This document shows, piece by piece, positions 60,727 through 64,000 of a stretch of 64,000 nt of DNA. The position numbers and the translations under genes were made by a program. How positions within the stretch are numbered: position 1 is the stretch's first letter; each line of letters starts with the position of its first letter. Below the pieces are notes generated by a model. That model searched no databases. It was not told where the DNA came from and worked only from the letters and a program-made list of their open reading frames with translations. Source of the stretch: Flagellimonas flava (GTDB lineage Bacteria > Bacteroidota > Bacteroidia > Flavobacteriales > Flavobacteriaceae); the NCBI RefSeq assembly GCF_900129665.1, contig NZ_FQWL01000004.1, positions 204,872-268,871 on the forward strand, given 5' to 3'.

Positions 60727-61461
60727 TTATAACAAGTCTTGGTTGATATCCAGAATATTGTCCTGGATATAGGATTTTAGAAAGCCTGTTGTGAAATGTT
60801 CACATCCTAAAAAATCCTCGTTTTCAAGAAGTCTAAGGATATTCTTTTTGCGGAAAGCTGTAAGCATTGGAATGGAAATAGGGGCATAGCTGTAGTGCCA
60901 TGGCTCATACTTGAAACCTCTTCTTTTTGGTTCATCCGTGTATACCAGATAAAACCCAAATCGTTCTGAATTCTCATCCAGCCATTGCTTAAAACCTTCA
61001 AAGGGACCCCCAGCTTCAAATTTTTCTGGAACCAAAACATCACCACTCACTTTGGCATACCCATCTATAATGTCTATATCTGTTCCCCAGTGGTGCCTAC
61101 TTGTGCCCGGAATTGTGGAGTACTCAATTATCTTTTCAATGGCATCCAATGGCTGTATACCCTGATCTTCGGTATACCTTAGGTATTTGCGTTCCCAAAT
61201 GCCCTCTTGCCGATAAAAGTCACGATAGCTTGAGACCATTTTGATATTGAAACCGTCTGCATAGGCCGCCTTCGCCATTTTACCATACGCAATAGAGGCT
61301 TCTTCCCTTAAGTTGACACCTTCGCCAAAAAGTTCGATATCCGCTTTTCCCATAAGTTCCAAAACGGAATATTCGGGGTCAGAAATTTTTGGTATGATAG
61401 GAGGGAAGGCGCAGGCCAAACTGGTAACTGAAGCTTTTTTAATGAAAGTCCTTCTTTTCAT
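60727..61461 (-). CDS. M15 family D-Ala-D-Ala carboxypeptidase-like protein with twin-arginine-type signal
   Basis: 244 residues. The N-terminus MKRRTFIKKASVTSLACAFPP is a candidate Tat signal. VanY-type M15 motifs: SSYRDFYRQ, TSRHHWGTDIDI (H123, D130 zinc ligands) and YEPWHYSY (Glu and third zinc His). It would trim peptidoglycan stem peptides (D-Ala-D-Ala or LD bonds) in the periplasm. The Tat assignment rests on the RR motif alone. Confidence 0.85.
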   Translation of the reverse strand: MKRRTFIKKASVTSLACAFPPIIPKISDPEYSVLELMGKADIELFGEGVNLREEASIAYGKMAKAAYADGFNIKMVSSYRDFYRQEGIWERKYLRYTEDQGIQPLDAIEKIIEYSTIPGTSRHHWGTDIDIIDGYAKVSGDVLVPEKFEAGGPFEGFKQWLDENSERFGFYLVYTDEPKRRGFKYEPWHYSYAPISIPMLTAFRKKNILRLLENEDFLGCEHFTTGFLKSYIQDNILDINQDLL

Positions 61462-61525
61462 GAAAACAATTTGAAAGGCAAGTTAAGAAGTATTTTTAAG
61501 TCTTAATATGAAGTTTGGATCCCGT

Positions 61526-62680
61526 TTACTGTGAAATATACAGGTAACCTTGAAATTTTTCCCTAGTATCACTGACCGTCAAGATATAAAAATAGATACC
61601 AGCGGATAGACCGGAGCTTCTGCTGATAACCCCATTTCTATTGGATTCCCCCCCAAACTCATTGGCATAGTTCAATTTGGAATACACCAAGACCCCGTAG
61701 CGGTTATAAATGTTTAGAATATTATTGGGTGCATTTTCAATACCATCTATCAGTAAAAAGTCGTTGATTCCATCGTCATTAGGTGTCATGAAGTAATTGT
61801 CCAGTTCTAAAACCGTAAAAGGTTCCAAGAGATCGTCGGTTCCTCCAAGTGTTATAATTTCGAAATCATCAGGGATAAAAGCTTCCGAGGTTACAGTTCC
61901 AGTTTGTAGATTTCCTGAAACGGCCGTATTGCCCAAACCTACCCATTGACTTTCTGTTTTGCTCCAACCAACTACGATTAAATTCTCAATAACTTCACCA
62001 AGTAAGCCAACTGCACTATTGGGATCCCATGATAGGGTTACGACTGATTGTTGGGAACCTTCCAATCGCCAGAATTCCAGCTCACTTATCTGCAAATCGT
62101 CCTGCTCTTTGAAATCAGTTCGGAACTGTTCCGTAAAGGAATCAGGATTGTTTGGGTCCTCGAAGTAGTAGGCACATTTAGCTAAACTGTTAGCACCGCT
62201 GGAAGTCATGGTAAGATATCGCAAAAAATTTCCTTCCCCTACTGGAAAGGTAATCGTTTCTTTGTTTGAAGCTCCTGCATAACCATTAATGTGTGAGGTA
62301 TTACCTGTTCCGTTATAAAACGAATTTCCTATGAAGTTTAAATAACTGGCCGAGCTATTCTTGGCAGTGAGCACATCTCCAGTAATAAAATTGGCGTTGT
62401 TCGTGACCCCTACCCAAGTTTCCAAAAGTAAATCATTGTCCACAACAATTTCGATATCCTGAAAAACAGGACTGGAAGAGCCCGAAACCGTAAGTCTGTT
62501 TGTGCTGTAAAATCCTGTTAAACCTTGGTTGTCATCAAAATCACCATCATTGATAACATCCAGATGAAATCCAACATTGGTTGAAGAATGAAATTGAAGG
62601 TTTCCAAAATTATGGAATGCATCCTGGGCGAAAACCTGGGATGATATTAGACACCCAATACCAAACATATAAAATTTCAT
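61526..62680 (-). CDS. Secreted protein with T9SS type B (gliding motility-associated) sorting domain
   Basis: 384 residues from ATG 62680 (signal peptide MKFYMFGIGCLISSQVFAQ). A beta-rich body (~20-290) resembles surface/adhesion proteins. The C-terminal ~90 residues are the gliding-motility-associated type B domain: DNYFMTPNDDGINDFLLIDGIENAP, ILNIYNRYGVLVYSK and SAGIYFYILTVSDTREKFQGYLY. It is sent through T9SS to the surface. Upstream on the same strand lie two more exported proteins that probably form one surface complex. Confidence 0.88.
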   Translation of the reverse strand: MKFYMFGIGCLISSQVFAQDAFHNFGNLQFHSSTNVGFHLDVINDGDFDDNQGLTGFYSTNRLTVSGSSSPVFQDIEIVVDNDLLLETWVGVTNNANFITGDVLTAKNSSASYLNFIGNSFYNGTGNTSHINGYAGASNKETITFPVGEGNFLRYLTMTSSGANSLAKCAYYFEDPNNPDSFTEQFRTDFKEQDDLQISELEFWRLEGSQQSVVTLSWDPNSAVGLLGEVIENLIVVGWSKTESQWVGLGNTAVSGNLQTGTVTSEAFIPDDFEIITLGGTDDLLEPFTVLELDNYFMTPNDDGINDFLLIDGIENAPNNILNIYNRYGVLVYSKLNYANEFGGESNRNGVISRSSGLSAGIYFYILTVSDTREKFQGYLYISQ

Positions 62681-62704
62681 ATGTACAATTCGTTGCATCA
62701 TAAC

Positions 62705-63355
62705 TTATCTAAATGCTTGAAAAATAACTACAATACCATCGGCAAAGCTGTCCGTGTTTAGAGTAAAACCGTTGGAATTGAATCTTAGTACGGTTGCCGA
62801 TGTCACGCCGAGATTGTTTCCGTTCTGATCGCTGTAACGAAGACCAATACTGTGCGAATTGGAAGCATACCGAGAAATGTCATTAATGGAATTACCACTT
62901 CCGCCAACATAGATTACTTGTTCTGCTATAGAGCCACCATCGTTTCTTGCAAAACCATTCATGGAGCCAAATGCGTTGGCGATGCCCCTGTTATTATTGC
63001 CTACGGCATTATCGGAATTTATATTGTAATTCTCCACATTGGCATAAGCTGAGAAAGTAACACTGGAAGGTTCAAAGGGAACACCAGTTATTGTACTATT
63101 GCCCAATCCTGTAATTTGGAAAGCGCCTACATAACTATTGGCTACATTGGGTACTTCCACCCAAGCTGAATTGCTGTAATAGTGTATGCTTCTAGTTGTG
63201 GTGTTATAGACGAAAGAGCCTTCAGTCGGATTTAGGATATTGTTCATCTCCGTTGTAGAGACATTATGGATAGCAACCAAATCACCTGCGGTAGGAGCTT
63301 GACCGATAGCCTTAACAGCCGATACCAATAATATGATAATCCAAATTCTTCGCAT
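62705..63355 (-). CDS. Exported protein of unknown function in adhesin cluster
   Basis: 216 residues with signal peptide MRRIWIIILLVSAVKAIGQ. Contains ILNPTEGSFVYNTTTRSIHYYSNSAWVEV, a sequence pattern common in Bacteroidota tail- or adhesin-like proteins, then a jelly-roll-like body (YVGAFQITGLGNSTITGVPF...). It ends FADGIVVIFQAFR, reminiscent of the ending of the upstream repeat protein. Gap to its neighbours is 9 and 24 bases. Function unknown. Confidence 0.7.
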   Translation of the reverse strand: MRRIWIIILLVSAVKAIGQAPTAGDLVAIHNVSTTEMNNILNPTEGSFVYNTTTRSIHYYSNSAWVEVPNVANSYVGAFQITGLGNSTITGVPFEPSSVTFSAYANVENYNINSDNAVGNNNRGIANAFGSMNGFARNDGGSIAEQVIYVGGSGNSINDISRYASNSHSIGLRYSDQNGNNLGVTSATVLRFNSNGFTLNTDSFADGIVVIFQAFR

Positions 63356-63364
63356 ACTACGGAT

Positions 63365-64000
63365 TTATAGATCTAGAATGGTAAACATGAACTCAGAATT
63401 AAACCGATTTCGGTTTCCTCCTCCATTATCGTTGTCGCCAATAATTACTTCAAAACTTGTACTGGTCTGAGCTCGATATGATATGCCAGGGTCATCATTT
63501 CCGCCTCCATCTCTACTTGGCTGTGCCAGTTGTATAATATAATTGGCATCACTTACCAATCCTGATGGCAGGTTGACCCTATAGTAGCCGTTGCCAGCTA
63601 ATTTTGTTACGGTAATACCGGATGTTGCCCTTACCACGCCTCCATTGGAAGCAATTTTTCCGAAGGCCTTGATCGGACTTTCGTAATATGCTCCTCCATT
63701 GGCGCCCACGGTAATGCTATTATCGGTTTCTGCACCAACTGTGTTTGCGGTTTGATTGGCGGTTGCTTCATTCGTATAGGTGATAACTCCAGTTGTTGTG
63801 TTTTGGGAAAGTGTGGTTACAGTATCATCATCCCCATCTGCAATATCAGCAGGAATCCCAGTAAGACTTCCCCAACTACCATCGAAATCATCTGTAGAGT
63901 CAGTATCGAGGTTGGGGAACTCGTTGTTGACGGCCGTGGCGACCTGTGCATCGGTGAGCTGCGTATCGTTGTCGATGTCATCGGCGAATCCGGCGGGCAC
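63365..64000 (-). CDS. C-terminal part of a large repetitive surface protein (N-terminus beyond window)
   Basis: The frame runs off the right edge, so only the last ~211 residues are seen. It opens with acidic repeat-like sequence: TDAQVATAVNNEFPNLDTDSTDDFDG, GSWGSLTGIPADIADGDDD, typical of repeats in flavobacterial giant adhesin or filament proteins. The C-terminal ~110 residues are a beta domain ending NRFNSEFMFTILDL. Probably exported; no sorting domain in the visible part, so the downstream T9SS-B gene may anchor it. Repeat number unknown. Confidence 0.7.
   Translation of the reverse strand: MPAGFADDIDNDTQLTDAQVATAVNNEFPNLDTDSTDDFDGSWGSLTGIPADIADGDDDTVTTLSQNTTTGVITYTNEATANQTANTVGAETDNSITVGANGGAYYESPIKAFGKIASNGGVVRATSGITVTKLAGNGYYRVNLPSGLVSDANYIIQLAQPSRDGGGNDDPGISYRAQTSTSFEVIIGDNDNGGGNRNRFNSEFMFTILDL

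Noticed and set aside
1..64000. CRISPR arrays, IS elements, integrases, attachment sites, tRNA/rRNA genes
   Set aside because: No regularly spaced direct repeats, transposase-like or recombinase-like products, or RNA-gene signatures were seen by eye; a covariance-model scan would be decisive.

Overview
The window looks like chromosomal DNA from a member of the Bacteroidota, most likely a marine Flavobacteriaceae of the Muricauda/Maribacter kind; the genus is inference. The evidence is the short primary sigma factor without region 1.1, type IX secretion parts (PorT/SprT, the SprA plug protein, sorting domains of types A and B), a Na+-pumping NQR complex, TamL, DUF5916, DUF3667 and YpdA proteins, and promoter-like TAnnTTTG boxes in place of E. 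coli-type -10 boxes. It is densely coding, with no intergenic gap over about 300 bp. I saw no rRNA, tRNA, IS element, integrase, prophage or CRISPR array, so this reads as core genome with small accessory patches.

Layout. 1-3.5 kb: the end of a TPP-dependent oxidase followed by a tight redox operon (two small membrane proteins, a haem-b/Rieske fusion, a Cys/His-motif membrane protein, a YHS protein). 3.6-7.1 kb: LysE-like exporter, then a coupled DinB / NRDE / ATP-grasp trio and a beta-barrel protein. 7.1-10 kb (minus): DUF2721 protein, an unrecognised protein, YpdA and Rpe. 10-19 kb (minus): a serine-hydrolase-fold protein whose catalytic motifs look lost, a DJ-1-like lipoprotein, a membrane AraC regulator, a leishmanolysin-like metalloprotease, a DUF5916 protein and a LytS/LytTR two-component pair. 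19-31 kb: housekeeping (rpoD, pnp, rpsO, accD, fbaA, tamL, trmH-type methyltransferase, porT, ubiE). 31-34 kb: Trk potassium uptake. 34.4-36.4 kb: a two-gene trans-3-hydroxy-L-proline route. 36.4-39.5 kb: aminotransferase, desaturase, rsmG. 39.7-48 kb (minus): T9SS cargo, a second DJ-1/GlxA pair, pruA, four-helix-bundle protein, apaG, DUF3667 protein, T9SS plug. 48-55.7 kb: nqrABCDEF, a small NQR-linked protein and apbE, which supplies the covalent flavin for NqrB/C. 55.7-61.5 kb: methyltransferase, map, gpmI, exported ankyrin protein, two metallopeptidases. 61.5-64 kb: a T9SS/adhesin cluster running off the right edge.

The parts that cooperate most clearly are NQR with ApbE; the hydroxyproline dehydratase with its reductase (product L-proline, with PruA able to act further down); and PorT, Plug and the sorting-domain cargo. 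The best candidates for undescribed biology are the left-edge haem/Rieske/YHS operon, the DinB-NRDE-ATP-grasp trio, the apparent pseudo-serine-hydrolase beside a DJ-1 lipoprotein and a membrane AraC regulator, and the secreted metal-binding DJ-1 fusion beside a GlxA regulator.
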